41,311 nt of DNA, taken from NCBI RefSeq assembly GCF_018263905.1, contig NZ_JAAFZU010000043.1:1-41311 (forward strand), in the 5' to 3' direction. Origin of the DNA: Loktanella sp. SALINAS62. GTDB lineage: Bacteria > Pseudomonadota > Alphaproteobacteria > Rhodobacterales > Rhodobacteraceae. Below, piece by piece: positions 32,986 to 41,311 of the stretch. The notes under the pieces were generated by a model. That model saw only the letters and a list, made by a program, of their open reading frames with translations. It was not told the DNA's origin and made no database searches. Made by a program: the position numbers and the translations under genes. Numbering within the stretch: the first letter of the stretch is position 1; each line of letters opens with the position of its first letter.

Positions 32986-33933
32986 ATGATCCTGACCGCA
33001 TCCGATATCGCTGTTCTGACAGCCCAACAATCCGCGCTTTTGTCCCACAGGCTCGACGATGAGGGGCGCGTCAGACAGATTCTGACGGCCCTGTCATCCC
33101 TGATCGGAGCGCAACGCAGCTTCGCGGCCTTCACGCTCGGAGCGCAGTTTCGGTTTATCAACAACGGTGCCGGCCCGCAGATCGAGGCCTATCTTGCGCG
33201 CGTGTTCAGAGGCTTCGACCGAAACGGCAATGCGCTGATGTGCGATCCCGAACTGGAAGAGATCAACCTTCGGCGCCGACAGATGGGCCCGGGCGTACAT
33301 CACGAGGCGAAATTGCAGCTGCGAGAACGGATCGAGGCCAGCGCTTATTTTAAGGAGGCTTTCGCGCCGGCGGGAATGCATCATGTGATAGGTCTGACCG
33401 CGCCTCTGCCGATCGGCGAGGCGGTCTTCGCCTTCGGCTTCGACGGCGACGATGACCCGGGCTTCGCCGGGACGCGCGCGGTCGATCTCCTGCGGCTGGT
33501 CCTGCCCGCCTTCCAGGCGGGTTTCACCGCATGGGACGCGCGCGCCACCGCCCAGCAGGAACTCGAAGCGGCACTGGCCTCCGCACCGGACATGCGGCTC
33601 GTTACCCATGCCGCGCCGGAGACGACCGAAGCGATACGGGTAATTCCGGGGCCGCCTCTTCCTGGATATAACCGCAGCTGGATCACGTTTGAGACCAACT
33701 TTGCGACGAGGCCGGAAACTCGCGCTCGTGCGGCTGCAAGGCATGGGCTGACCGCGCGGCAGACCGAGGTGATGGGCCTCATGCTCGAAGGTCTCACGTC
33801 CGCACGAATCGCCGAGCGGTTGGGCATCTCGCCCCATACCGCCCGGCGACACTGCGAGGCGGTGCTGTCCCGACTCGGAATACGGTCCCGCGCGGCGATA
33901 TGGTCGGCTCTCTCCGGAAATCGAGAGGCATAG
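32986..33933 (+). CDS. LuxR-type transcriptional regulator
   Basis: 315 residues. The C-terminal helix-turn-helix is clearly LuxR/FixJ type (about 250-310; GLTARQTEVMGLMLEGLTSA, ISPHTARRHCEAVLSRLGI). The N-terminal ~230 residues show no receiver domain and no recognised autoinducer-binding motif. It stands between two groups of secreted-protein genes facing away from each other and probably controls them. In-frame ATGs at 32959 and 32968 are alternative starts; none has a strong ribosome-binding site, so the start is uncertain. Confidence 0.78.
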   Translation: MILTASDIAVLTAQQSALLSHRLDDEGRVRQILTALSSLIGAQRSFAAFTLGAQFRFINNGAGPQIEAYLARVFRGFDRNGNALMCDPELEEINLRRRQMGPGVHHEAKLQLRERIEASAYFKEAFAPAGMHHVIGLTAPLPIGEAVFAFGFDGDDDPGFAGTRAVDLLRLVLPAFQAGFTAWDARATAQQELEAALASAPDMRLVTHAAPETTEAIRVIPGPPLPGYNRSWITFETNFATRPETRARAAARHGLTARQTEVMGLMLEGLTSARIAERLGISPHTARRHCEAVLSRLGIRSRAAIWSALSGNREA

Positions 33934-34003
33934 GGCGATATCCCTATGCGCTATCCGAGAATTTGCACGACACTTTAGTTTTAATCCACTGGAGACCGTC
34001 GAC

Positions 34004-34780
34004 GTGTTTGAAGGCCGCTTCCCGAAATTTCTGCTGTTTATCTTGCCTCTGGCTCCCACAACCGCGTTGGCCCAGGATTCTCCCGTTCCCGGCCTCGCCG
34101 AAGGTCAGGTGGACGGCGTGCCGTTCAGCATCCCGCTGGATTGCGCCCGTTGGGACAACGATCAGCGAATAATCTTCAGCGCCGGCGACGACGACGGCCG
34201 GCGCGATGACAATGGCGACGGCATGCGTCTGACCTTCAGCTATTTCGAACCGGCGGCGGCACGGACGAGTGGCACGCTATGGATCGACGATCGCGAACTG
34301 ACGCTGAACTCCGGTTTTCGGCCAGGTCCCGATGCTCCCAAGTGGGACGTGACCGATACCGGCGCCGCCTTTTTGGGCCCGACCGCCGGGGCCGACAGCG
34401 CCGAGGTGTCCATCACGATCGACTGCGCCCCGCGCGCCGCATCCGAGCGCGGCTTCACCGGAACGGTCACGGGGTCGATCGATGGCATTGTCGTGGGCGA
34501 GGCCCTGTTTTGCGGGGCGTGGGATCAACCCAACGCGATCCAGGCCCGGACCGAGGAAGAGCAGGAGCCTTCCGTCGAACTTTTCGTGATGCGCGAAAAC
34601 AGCCAGGGGACGATCACGGTCACGGCCGGGACCGAGGAATACCAGATCGTGGTGGCGCCGATCGCGGGCAGGGAATTCGGCATGTCGGCGGATCGGGTCA
34701 CTTTCGCCGACGAACTGACGTCGCGCGGGACTGGCGAGACCTACGATGTCGATCTAACCTTCGATTGCACGGATCGCTGA
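34004..34780 (+). CDS. Secreted protein of unknown function, long paralogue
   Basis: 258 residues from a GTG preceded by GGAG. A signal peptide ends near TALAQ. No known domain. Its C-terminal half (VTGSIDGIVVGEALFCG ... YDVDLTFDCTDR) resembles the whole of the next gene product (VTGTIDGHIINEAVVCD ... FDFDLTFNCTEG), so the two arose by duplication. Conserved paired cysteines suggest a disulfide-stabilised beta fold. First gene of a three-gene unit with 3- and 6-base gaps. Confidence 0.7.
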   Translation: MFEGRFPKFLLFILPLAPTTALAQDSPVPGLAEGQVDGVPFSIPLDCARWDNDQRIIFSAGDDDGRRDDNGDGMRLTFSYFEPAAARTSGTLWIDDRELTLNSGFRPGPDAPKWDVTDTGAAFLGPTAGADSAEVSITIDCAPRAASERGFTGTVTGSIDGIVVGEALFCGAWDQPNAIQARTEEEQEPSVELFVMRENSQGTITVTAGTEEYQIVVAPIAGREFGMSADRVTFADELTSRGTGETYDVDLTFDCTDR

Positions 34781-34783
34781 GCG

Positions 34784-35248
34784 ATGATCACGCGCGGTCG
34801 CGCAACGTTCCTGGCCAGTCTTATGCTTCTTGCGCCGTCGGCCTCACCGATATCCGCCGGGACACAGACGGCAGAAGGAATGGGGCATTCTTGTGTCTCG
34901 CGCGACGCCGCGCAGCAGGACGGCGGTGGCTGGGTTACCGGAACGATCGACGGTCACATCATCAACGAGGCGGTGGTATGCGACCATCCGAAGGGCTCGG
35001 GCGCCTTCTGGGCCGGGACCGTTGACGCCTGCGACAGCATCGTGGAAATTTCCCTCAACAGCGAGACTCGTGCAGGAAGGCTCGACGTGGTGACCGACGT
35101 CGAGGCGTATCGCATCGCTCTTGGCCGGAGTGCTGAAATCAGGGCGGATATATCGGAAGGCAAGCTCGCTCTCGCCGGCAGTCCGATGAAAAGCACGACC
35201 GGCGGGAGCTTTGATTTTGACCTGACATTCAATTGCACGGAAGGCTGA
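34784..35248 (+). CDS. Secreted protein of unknown function, short paralogue
   Basis: 154 residues with a signal peptide (about 1-25, ending SPISA-G). It corresponds to the C-terminal half of the preceding gene product, sharing the TG(S/T)IDG...(E)A..C and final DLTFxCT motifs. No known domain. It starts three bases after the preceding stop and ends six bases before the VWA gene. Confidence 0.7.
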   Translation: MITRGRATFLASLMLLAPSASPISAGTQTAEGMGHSCVSRDAAQQDGGGWVTGTIDGHIINEAVVCDHPKGSGAFWAGTVDACDSIVEISLNSETRAGRLDVVTDVEAYRIALGRSAEIRADISEGKLALAGSPMKSTTGGSFDFDLTFNCTEG

Positions 35249-35254
35249 GCCACA

Positions 35255-37729
35255 ATGTTTCATCTGATTTCCCGTCTCGCCGCCCCGCTTCTGTCCGTGG
35301 CGCTTGCAACCTCGGTCGCCGCGCAGGACGGGCGCACGACGTTGGTGCTCGATGGCTCGGGCTCGATGTGGGGCCAGATCGACGGCGAGGCAAAGATCAC
35401 CATCGCCCGCCGCGCCCTTGTCGGGCTGATCGACGGATTGCCCGCCGATGCGGCGCTCGGCCTTGTGGCCTACGGCCACCGCGAACGCGGCCAATGCAGA
35501 GATATCGAGACGCTGGTGGAACCCGGCTCCGGCACGCGTGAGGACATCCTCGCTGCCTTGGATGACATCTCGCCGAAGGGCAAGACCCCGCTTTCCGAAG
35601 CCGTGCTGCACGCCGCCGAAGGGCTCGCCTTCACCGAGGAGCGGGCGACCGTCATCCTGATCTCGGACGGGATCGAGACCTGCGAGGCCGATCCATGTGC
35701 GGTCGGTCGGCGGCTGGAGGAGACCGGGATCGATTTTACCGCCCATGTCATCGGCTTTGACGTCGATGGCGAGGCGGCCGAACAACTCTCCTGCCTGGCA
35801 GAGGCAACAGGCGGCACGTTCCTGACGGCGGCGGACGCGGGAAGTCTGGCCATCGCGCTGCAAACGGTCGCCGAAGCGCCGGTTGCTGACTCCGTCTCCG
35901 TCACCTTCACCGCCGTGATAGAGGGCACGGGCGAGCCCATCGGCGAAGGTCTTGTCTGGACGGTGCAAGAGGACGGCACCGACATCGCGCCGCTGCAGGA
36001 CGCGCTCGACGCCGCGCCGGTTGTGGATCTTCTTCCCGGAACCTACACCGCCACCGTTCTGTGGACCCGGACCGAGGAAAGTGCCAGCGCCGCGGTGACC
36101 GTTCCCACCGATGCCGCACCGTTCACGGTCACGCTCGAACTGGCGGCGCATCGACCCGATGCCACGGTCGCCCCGCCCCCCACAGCGCCGGCAGGGGCGA
36201 AGGTCGACATCGAATGGACCGGGCCGGGCGCCGGCCGCGACTTCGTGTCGATCGCCGAGCCGGACGCGGCGGGCGGCGCCTACGAGACCTATTCCTACGT
36301 CGAAGGCGGCTCTCCGGTGTGGGTGGAGATGCCGATCCGGCCCGGCTTCTACGAGGCGCGCTACGTGACGGCGGATGGCAACCGCGTGCTCGCCACTGCT
36401 CCCGTCGAGGTCGTGCCCGTCCCGGCCCGCGTGGCGGCTGCGGCGACCGCCCCGGCCGGAGCGACAATTCCGGTCGAATGGGACGGGCCGGGCTATAATC
36501 GGGATTACGTGACCGTGGCCAAGCCGGACGGTCCGGGCAATGCCTACGTGAACTATACCTATGTCGGGGCGGGCAGCCCGCTGAAACTGGTCATGCCGGG
36601 CGAGCCGGGATCCTACGAGCTGCGCTACGTGGCTGACCAGGACGGCACGATCCTCGCGCGTGCTGCGATCGAGGTGATCGATGTGTCCTCCACCATCGAC
36701 GCGCCCGACAGCGCCGATATCGGTAACGCGTTGAATGTCAGCTTCACGGGGCCGAGATACGATGGCGACTTCTTGTCCGTCGCGCGGCCCGAGGACGCGC
36801 CGGGTGCCTACGTGAACTATACCTACGTCGGAGCAGGCAGCCCGCTGAACCTGGTCATGCCGGGCGAGCCGGGCTTTTACGAATTGCGCTACATTCTCGC
36901 GGAAGGACCGCGCATCCTTGTCAGTCGGCCCATCACTGTTACCGCGGTCGCGGCGACCATCGATGCGCCGGAGGAGGCGATGGCGGGCAGCGTGCTGCGG
37001 GTCGGCTGGACGGGTCCGGGTTATGACGGGGACTTCCTGAGCGTCGCCCTCCTCGAAATGGCCCCGAACGGCTACGAACACTACGCCTACCTCGAAGGTC
37101 CGGAGATCGGCCTGACAATGCCCGCCGAAGCCGGGACCTACGAACTGCGCTATGTCCTGGAGGAGGACTACAACGTTTTGGTATCGCAGCCGATCACCGT
37201 CACCGAGGCCATAGCCACGCTGGACGCGCCGGCCGAGGCGGTGCGGGGCACGCACGTCTCGGTGCGGTGGACGGGGCCGGATGGGCCGGGCGACTACGTC
37301 ACGGTCGCGCGACCGGACGCGCCGGATACGGAATACGAGGATTACGCCTATACGCGCAACGGCGCGGAGCTGACCCTGCCCGTTCCGGAGGAGCCGGGGG
37401 CCTATGAGCTGCGCTACGTTCTCAGCGGCGGCCAGCGTGCCATCGCGCGGATGCCTTTCGCGGCGACGTTGCCATCTGCCCGGCTGGCCGCACCGCCGCA
37501 GGCTACGGCGGGCACCACGCTCCAGATCGCCTGGCAGGGGCCGGGCGGCGCGGATGACGCGCTGGCAATCGTGCCGGTCGGCGGCGATGACGGCGCGGCG
37601 CTTGCCCGCGTGCCACTGTCCACCGGCAATCCGGTCGCCATGGACCTGCCCGACGCTCCGGGTGCCTATGAGTTGCTCTATGTCCAAGGCGGAACAGCAT
37701 TGGTCCGACAGACGATCACGCTGAACTGA
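35255..37729 (+). CDS. Secreted von Willebrand A protein with six tandem repeats
   Basis: 824 residues. A signal peptide ends at VAAQ (24). The VWA domain (about 27-205) has a complete metal-ion adhesion site: DGSGS at 33-37, Thr111 and Asp138 (ISDGIETC). A linking domain (about 210-296) contains LLPGTYTATV. Then six repeats of about 88 residues run from ~297 to the end, each with a WxGP(G)YxxDxxxVA core and a PGxYELRYV end. VWA domains bind protein ligands through the metal; the repeats look like stacked beta domains. No membrane anchor or sorting signal was found. Last gene of the secreted trio. Confidence 0.85.
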   Translation: MFHLISRLAAPLLSVALATSVAAQDGRTTLVLDGSGSMWGQIDGEAKITIARRALVGLIDGLPADAALGLVAYGHRERGQCRDIETLVEPGSGTREDILAALDDISPKGKTPLSEAVLHAAEGLAFTEERATVILISDGIETCEADPCAVGRRLEETGIDFTAHVIGFDVDGEAAEQLSCLAEATGGTFLTAADAGSLAIALQTVAEAPVADSVSVTFTAVIEGTGEPIGEGLVWTVQEDGTDIAPLQDALDAAPVVDLLPGTYTATVLWTRTEESASAAVTVPTDAAPFTVTLELAAHRPDATVAPPPTAPAGAKVDIEWTGPGAGRDFVSIAEPDAAGGAYETYSYVEGGSPVWVEMPIRPGFYEARYVTADGNRVLATAPVEVVPVPARVAAAATAPAGATIPVEWDGPGYNRDYVTVAKPDGPGNAYVNYTYVGAGSPLKLVMPGEPGSYELRYVADQDGTILARAAIEVIDVSSTIDAPDSADIGNALNVSFTGPRYDGDFLSVARPEDAPGAYVNYTYVGAGSPLNLVMPGEPGFYELRYILAEGPRILVSRPITVTAVAATIDAPEEAMAGSVLRVGWTGPGYDGDFLSVALLEMAPNGYEHYAYLEGPEIGLTMPAEAGTYELRYVLEEDYNVLVSQPITVTEAIATLDAPAEAVRGTHVSVRWTGPDGPGDYVTVARPDAPDTEYEDYAYTRNGAELTLPVPEEPGAYELRYVLSGGQRAIARMPFAATLPSARLAAPPQATAGTTLQIAWQGPGGADDALAIVPVGGDDGAALARVPLSTGNPVAMDLPDAPGAYELLYVQGGTALVRQTITLN

Positions 37730-37755
37730 CGCGGAGCGGCGAAAGTCGTCGTCCC

Positions 37756-37799
37756 TGCCCGTGGTCCTGACCGGCTTGCCCTCAGCGCAGGACCGGGCA
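37756..37799. terminator. Bidirectional hairpin between convergent genes
   Basis: TGCCCGTGGTCCTG and CAGGACCGGGCA can pair as a 12-base stem with a two-base bulge and an 18-base loop, between the VWA gene and the convergent membrane-protein gene. No U-run is seen. Position suggests it ends transcription from both sides. Confidence 0.45.
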
Positions 37800-37801
37800 T
37801 G

Positions 37802-38627
37802 TTATTCGGCCGCACCGGGTTCCGCCATCTGCCCCCTGCCCCGCTCTGGCGTCCAGTTGCCTGCGCGCTCGCCCAGCTTGCGGAACTTGCCCGTCATGTG
37901 CGACAGTCTCGCGTCCCATTCAGGATCCGGGGACTGCCCCCTCAATGGCGCGGAAATAGACTTGCAACATGCAGGCGATGGCGATAGGTTCGATCAGCGC
38001 CGCTTTCGCCGCCCAAGCGAACAGCAGGGCGAACACGACCCCGCCCGCCGACCACGCGCCGGGGATCACGTAGACCAGCGCCGCCGCCGGTGCCAGCATC
38101 ACGATGAAGATGATCGCCGCCAGCCCGTAGACGATGATCGTCAGCCAGAAGGCGTTCTTCAGCATCGGTTTGTAGTTCTGTCCGTAGAGAACCAGCGCCG
38201 TCTGCGCGCCGCGCCAAGGATTCTCCGACCGTTCGCGGATCAGATAGCCGAGGATCACCTCGTCGATCAGGCCGACGGACAGGCGCAGGAAGGCGCGAAC
38301 AATGACCATCACCTGATTGACGCCCGGGACCGGCAGGACGTTGGCGAGACCCTGAACCGATCCGGTGACCGCGCGCAAAACGCCCTTGATGAGAACATCG
38401 ACACCAAACAGGACGTTGGCAGTCGCGAAGCGCTCTTTGATCATGGCCTGCGCATGGGTGATCTGGGCACCGCCCGAAGGCAGATCGCGCCCCTCCATCA
38501 ACTCCACCATGACGGCAATATGACCCGCCTTGACGATGTAGAGAATGTACTGCCGCAGAAACAGGATGATCCCTGCCGTCAGAACGAACCCAAGCGTCCC
38601 GCCCCTGGCAATGCGACGGAACCGCAA
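37802..38627 (-). pseudogene. Conserved membrane protein gene with one-base frameshift
   Basis: A multi-helix membrane protein starting near the TTG at 38627 (GGTLGFVLTAGIILFLRQYI) stops early at 37920. If one G is removed from the GGGGG run at 37937-37941 (plus-strand C5), the frame continues as EGQSPDPEWDARLSHMTGKF, RKLGERAGNW to the TAA at 37802-37804. That tail has clear protein character, so a one-base insertion has broken the gene, or the base is a sequencing error. Upstream codons (NELSTPETFRQLALRFRR) also look coding, so the start may be further up. Function not known. Confidence 0.65.
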
Positions 38628-38948
38628 AGCAAGTTGGCGAAAAGTTTCGGGAGTTGACAGTTCATTGGCGGAAACTCCAGTTTGGACTTTTCCCGCAGCA
38701 TAGGGATTATGATACCTGCGTCATAGTGCATTCGCCCTATTCGCGGTGGACGATAGCTCGATCACGACTGCCTATCCAAAGCTGTGCCAGACTCCGTCTG
38801 CAGCATAATTCGATCCCCCGAGTGCCACCGGTCCCTTGATTGCGCCGCCAGGCACTAAAGGGGGAACTGGAGATCACGCTGAGCGTACTCGATCCTGCAA
38901 CCTTCGCGCAAAGATCCCCGCCGGGCGGATCGCGCAATGACGCGCTTG

Positions 38949-39032
38949 TCACATAGCTGGCGCGGGCGGGTACGTGATCTCCAGCAGCGTTCCATAGGCG
39001 TCGAAACATACCGCTTCAAAGCCGTCCAACAC
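38949..39032 (-). pseudogene. HAD-family hydrolase, N-terminal fragment
   Basis: From GTG 39032: VLDGFEAVCFDAYGTLLEIT and then a stop seven residues later. FDAYGTL is the catalytic DxxGT motif of haloacid-dehalogenase-like hydrolases at its usual N-terminal place. Only 27 codons remain of about 220. Confidence 0.6.
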
Positions 39033-39042
39033 CCGCGGCCGC

Positions 39043-39345
39043 TCAGTCGCCGAGGCCGTAGCCGCGATCCGTATCCCTGTCGATCCCGCGCTCCTTCTCG
39101 ACCTCCCGGTCCTTTTTCGTGTCGCGCTCGTCCTCCAGCTCCAGCCGCGCGCGCGGCCTGTTCAGCGCCTCCCGTAGCCGCTCCTGCGCCCGGCTCCGGT
39201 CCACGCATTCCACGCCCGTCTCCGGCACGTCCCGATCTAGACCGTCCCGCCCGACGATCCGCGACAGGCGCTCCCGGCACCCAGAACCTCCGCAAACTGG
39301 CCAAGTTGGTGCCCATGCCAGTCCCCGCGTGACCGGGACTGGCAA
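39043..39345 (-). pseudogene. Charged C-terminal fragment of an unknown protein
   Basis: The frame ending at 39043 reads DGLDRDVPETGVECVDRSRA then long Arg/Glu-rich helices and ends RGYGLGD, ten bases before the HAD fragment. The even, charged helical character looks like the tail of a real protein, possibly a Mob-type relaxase, but I cannot identify it. The first ~30 codons of the frame do not look coding. Confidence 0.3.
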
Positions 39346-39416
39346 TCGGCTCAGTTTGGATGCTGGTCAGAACGCTCTGATCGCCGACTTTTTCAACAGT
39401 ATCCGGACATTGCGGT

Positions 39417-39563
39417 CTTTCGCCGCGGCGGCGCGATCTGCGCTGCACCCGCGAAGGCACTCGGGAGGAACGGCGGGACAAAGCCATTCTTAGAGAAAGG
39501 GAGAAGATCAAGAAACTGATGATCCGGCAGCGCCGCTTACAACATCAAAAACAAGCAGCGTAA
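39417..39563 (+). pseudogene. Charged C-terminal fragment on the plus strand
   Basis: A frame ends REREKIKKLMIRQRRLQHQK-QAA at TAA 39561-39563. It is helix-forming and Arg/Lys-rich like the tail of a relaxase or similar protein. No start or upstream domain is present. Confidence 0.25.
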
Positions 39564-39745
39564 TCAATCACACAACAGAACCAGAGCCTCCAATGTTCAA
39601 GCAGCTCTGATGTCCCATTTTATATGACGACGGACATTATCACTCGGCAGGCGCTCTCAAGACGGCGCAAGGCCAACTCATTTCCTTTAACCACCAATGT
39701 CATCGCCCGCGATTGGTTCCCGCATTTCTCGCACGCCCGCATGCA

Positions 39746-41311
39746 TCAGCCCAGCCGGTCAGGCCCGAAAAGCACCCTTCCCGCACGGATGCCCAACGAG
39801 GAATAGGCAGGGACCAGAACCATCTGCAGCACTGACGCGAACAGCACGCCCGCCCCCAACGAAACTGCCGTGGGGATCAGGAACTGCGCCTGAACCGACG
39901 TCTCGAGCATCAGCGGCGTGATCCCGAGGAATGTCGTCAGCGTGGTCAGCACCACGGGCCGGAACCGCCCAAGCGTCGCTTCGACGATCGCATCGAGCGG
40001 CGGCGCGCCACGGGCTTCGCGCGCGCGGGTGAAATCGACGATCAGCAGCGCGTCGTTGATGATCACGCCCGCCAGTCCGATGACCCCAAACAGCGAAAGG
40101 ATCGTCAGGTTCAGCCCCAGCGCCGCGTGCCCCAACAAGGCCCCGACAAAGCCGAAAGGGACCACCCCAAGCACGATCAGCGGTTTCAGATAGCTTCCGA
40201 AAGCCAGCGACAAGAGTGTATAGATCGCCAGAAGGGCAAGACCGAAATTGGTGGCCAGCGCAGGCAGGAAACGCCCCTGCTCCTCCTGCTCGCCGCCTGC
40301 CGACACGCGCAGACCGGGATAATCCTCGCGCAGTCCCGGCACGACCTGCGACATGACGCGCGCGGTTTCATCGGCGCCGGTCGTCACGCCGACATCCACA
40401 TCGGCCAGCAGCGTGGTGATGGTGCGCCCGTCCACGCGGGTGATCGCCGTCGACGCAGGCTGGAACGACAGATCAGCCAGCACCGTGATCGGGATCATCC
40501 CTTGGGACGTCGGAATGCGAAGCCGCTCCAGATCGGCAACCGAATTGCGCTGGTCTTCGGGCAGGCGCAGGCGGATGTCGACTTCCTCGCGATCACGGGC
40601 GAACTGATCAACCAGGACGCCGAAGAACGCGCCACGTACCTCGCGAGCGATATCGGCAAGCGTCACCTCATAGGCGCGCGCCGCGTCGCGCAGCGCAATC
40701 GTGATTTCCTGAGCGGACGATACGGAATCGTCGCGAATGTCGAACACGCCCGCGCGCTCGGAAAGCGCCTCGCGCAGGCGCGACGTGGCCGCATCTCGTG
40801 CGGTCTTGTCCTCTGCAGCGATCTCCAGGTTGATGGCCGCCCCGACACCGACCACTGACGAGGAAAATATGACCTCCTTAGCACCCGCAACTTCGCCCAC
40901 CTCCGCGCGCCATGCCTGTTTGAACGCCTCTGCCGACGTCTCGCGCATCGCCGAAGAGCGCAGACGCGCATCGATCCGCGCGGTAGAGGACGGATTGACC
41001 CCGCCGGTGTCGTCAGGCCCGCCGTCGGTGGAAAAACCGATGGAAATTGCTGTTGCCTCCAACAGACCTTCTTCGTTCAGATCATCCGCCGCGCGCTGTG
41101 CCGCCGCCACGAAAGCATCGGCACGGGCGCGGGTCGCGGCCTCCGACGTGCCTTCGGGCAGGTTCAACTGGGCGGTGACGAAATTCCCCTCGATCGACGG
41201 GAAAAAAACAAAGCGCACGACGCCCGCCGCCAACAGCCCCGCACCCGCCACGGCAATGGCCACGCACACCACGATGGCGAAGACGGGATGGCGCACGGAC
41301 CCTTTGACTAC
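39746..41311 (-). CDS. RND-family efflux permease, C-terminal half (runs off right edge)
   Basis: 521 residues of an inner-membrane RND transporter, open through the right edge. It starts at the seventh membrane helix (VRHPVFAIVVCVAIAVAGAG), continues with the second large periplasmic loop (about 40-330) and helices 8-12 (GLALLAIYTLLSLAFGSYLK, LFGVIGLAGVIINDALLIVD, LTTFLGITPLMLE). GVIINDALLIVD is the helix-10 motif of AcrB-like pumps. The N-terminal half and any adaptor gene lie outside the window. Substrate unknown. Confidence 0.88.
   Translation of the reverse strand, partial: VVKGSVRHPVFAIVVCVAIAVAGAGLLAAGVVRFVFFPSIEGNFVTAQLNLPEGTSEAATRARADAFVAAAQRAADDLNEEGLLEATAISIGFSTDGGPDDTGGVNPSSTARIDARLRSSAMRETSAEAFKQAWRAEVGEVAGAKEVIFSSSVVGVGAAINLEIAAEDKTARDAATSRLREALSERAGVFDIRDDSVSSAQEITIALRDAARAYEVTLADIAREVRGAFFGVLVDQFARDREEVDIRLRLPEDQRNSVADLERLRIPTSQGMIPITVLADLSFQPASTAITRVDGRTITTLLADVDVGVTTGADETARVMSQVVPGLREDYPGLRVSAGGEQEEQGRFLPALATNFGLALLAIYTLLSLAFGSYLKPLIVLGVVPFGFVGALLGHAALGLNLTILSLFGVIGLAGVIINDALLIVDFTRAREARGAPPLDAIVEATLGRFRPVVLTTLTTFLGITPLMLETSVQAQFLIPTAVSLGAGVLFASVLQMVLVPAYSSLGIRAGRVLFGPDRLG

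Larger units (their letters stand above)
38628..39745. other. Gene graveyard of short fragments
   Basis: About 1.1 kb with no intact gene. It contains the HAD fragment and the two charged fragments listed separately. A 12-base inverted repeat, CTGGAGATCACG at 38867-38878 and its complement at 38973-38984, brackets about 95 bases; it may be chance or mobile-element related. The last 180 bases before the RND gene show nothing recognisable. Confidence 0.45.

Noticed and set aside
34844-37687. 947-codon minus-strand frame opposite the VWA gene
   Set aside because: Shadow of a high-GC, repeat-containing gene. Its Arg/Gly/Asp-rich translation is typical of antisense frames in such DNA, while the plus strand has a signal peptide and an intact VWA metal site.
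38855-39511. 218-codon minus-strand frame in the graveyard
   Set aside because: It joins unrelated pieces in a wrong frame; the HAD motif and the charged tail are in other frames.
1-41311. CRISPR array, tRNA or rRNA genes
   Set aside because: No regularly spaced repeats with unique spacers, no cloverleaf-like or rRNA-like segment was found on reading both strands.

Overview
The window looks like a chromosomal or large-plasmid segment of an alphaproteobacterium of the Rhodobacterales (Roseobacter-type). That placement is inferred from gene content: a tripartite tricarboxylate transporter (TctABC), a TRAP transporter, FCD-type GntR and LacI regulators, tightly overlapping crt genes, and scraps of IS256, IS21 and IS3 elements between cargo blocks. 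It carries no rRNA, tRNA or CRISPR array that I can recognise. About one tenth is insertion-sequence or decayed material, so this is an accessory-rich region.

Layout. (1) 1-281: the end of an IS256-type element that cuts a trkH gene; only the TrkH C-terminus survives. (2) 885-6587: a carboxylate uptake and catabolism block. tctC-tctB-tctA-gntR run on the minus strand, divergent from a 2-hydroxyacid dehydrogenase and an RraA-family aldolase/decarboxylase. (3) 6985-16015: a nickel-pincer-nucleotide (lar) locus. lacI-dctP-dctQ-dctM-larE-larB run leftward and larA-like, beta-hydroxyacid dehydrogenase and larC run rightward from one 194-bp control region. Cofactor synthesis (LarB, LarE, LarC), a divergent LarA-type racemase/epimerase, a transporter, a dehydrogenase and a regulator are all present, so this reads as a self-contained catabolic module for an unknown 2-hydroxyacid. 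(4) 16147-18257: an internally deleted IS21 istA, a scrap of an EamA transporter, and a decayed IS3-family element with matching ends and a 4-bp target duplication. (5) 18412-26760: crtE-crtI-crtB-crtY-blh (GGPP to retinal), a microbial rhodopsin with the NDQ motif of sodium pumps, then trkA and trkH for potassium uptake, all on the minus strand. (6) 26761-29883: IS debris, a small membrane ORF with an amber codon, a soluble GAF histidine kinase and a secreted SH3-like protein. (7) 30000-37729: an unfamiliar high-GC block of secreted proteins around a LuxR-type regulator. It includes an 824-residue von Willebrand A protein with six tandem ~88-residue repeats, and a divergent small protein that appears to share the same repeat. 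(8) 37802-41311: a membrane protein with a one-base frameshift, about 1 kb of gene fragments, and the C-terminal half of an RND efflux permease running off the right end.

How they work together. Block 5 is a light-driven ion module: carotenoid synthesis feeds retinal to a predicted Na+ pump, and the inside-negative potential it makes could drive Trk-type K+ uptake. A near-consensus EcfG (general stress sigma factor) promoter lies just upstream of the rhodopsin. Blocks 2 and 3 are organic-acid scavenging modules with paired high-affinity transporters. Block 7 has no assignable function, but its shared domains and tight spacing suggest one cell-surface or periplasmic system.
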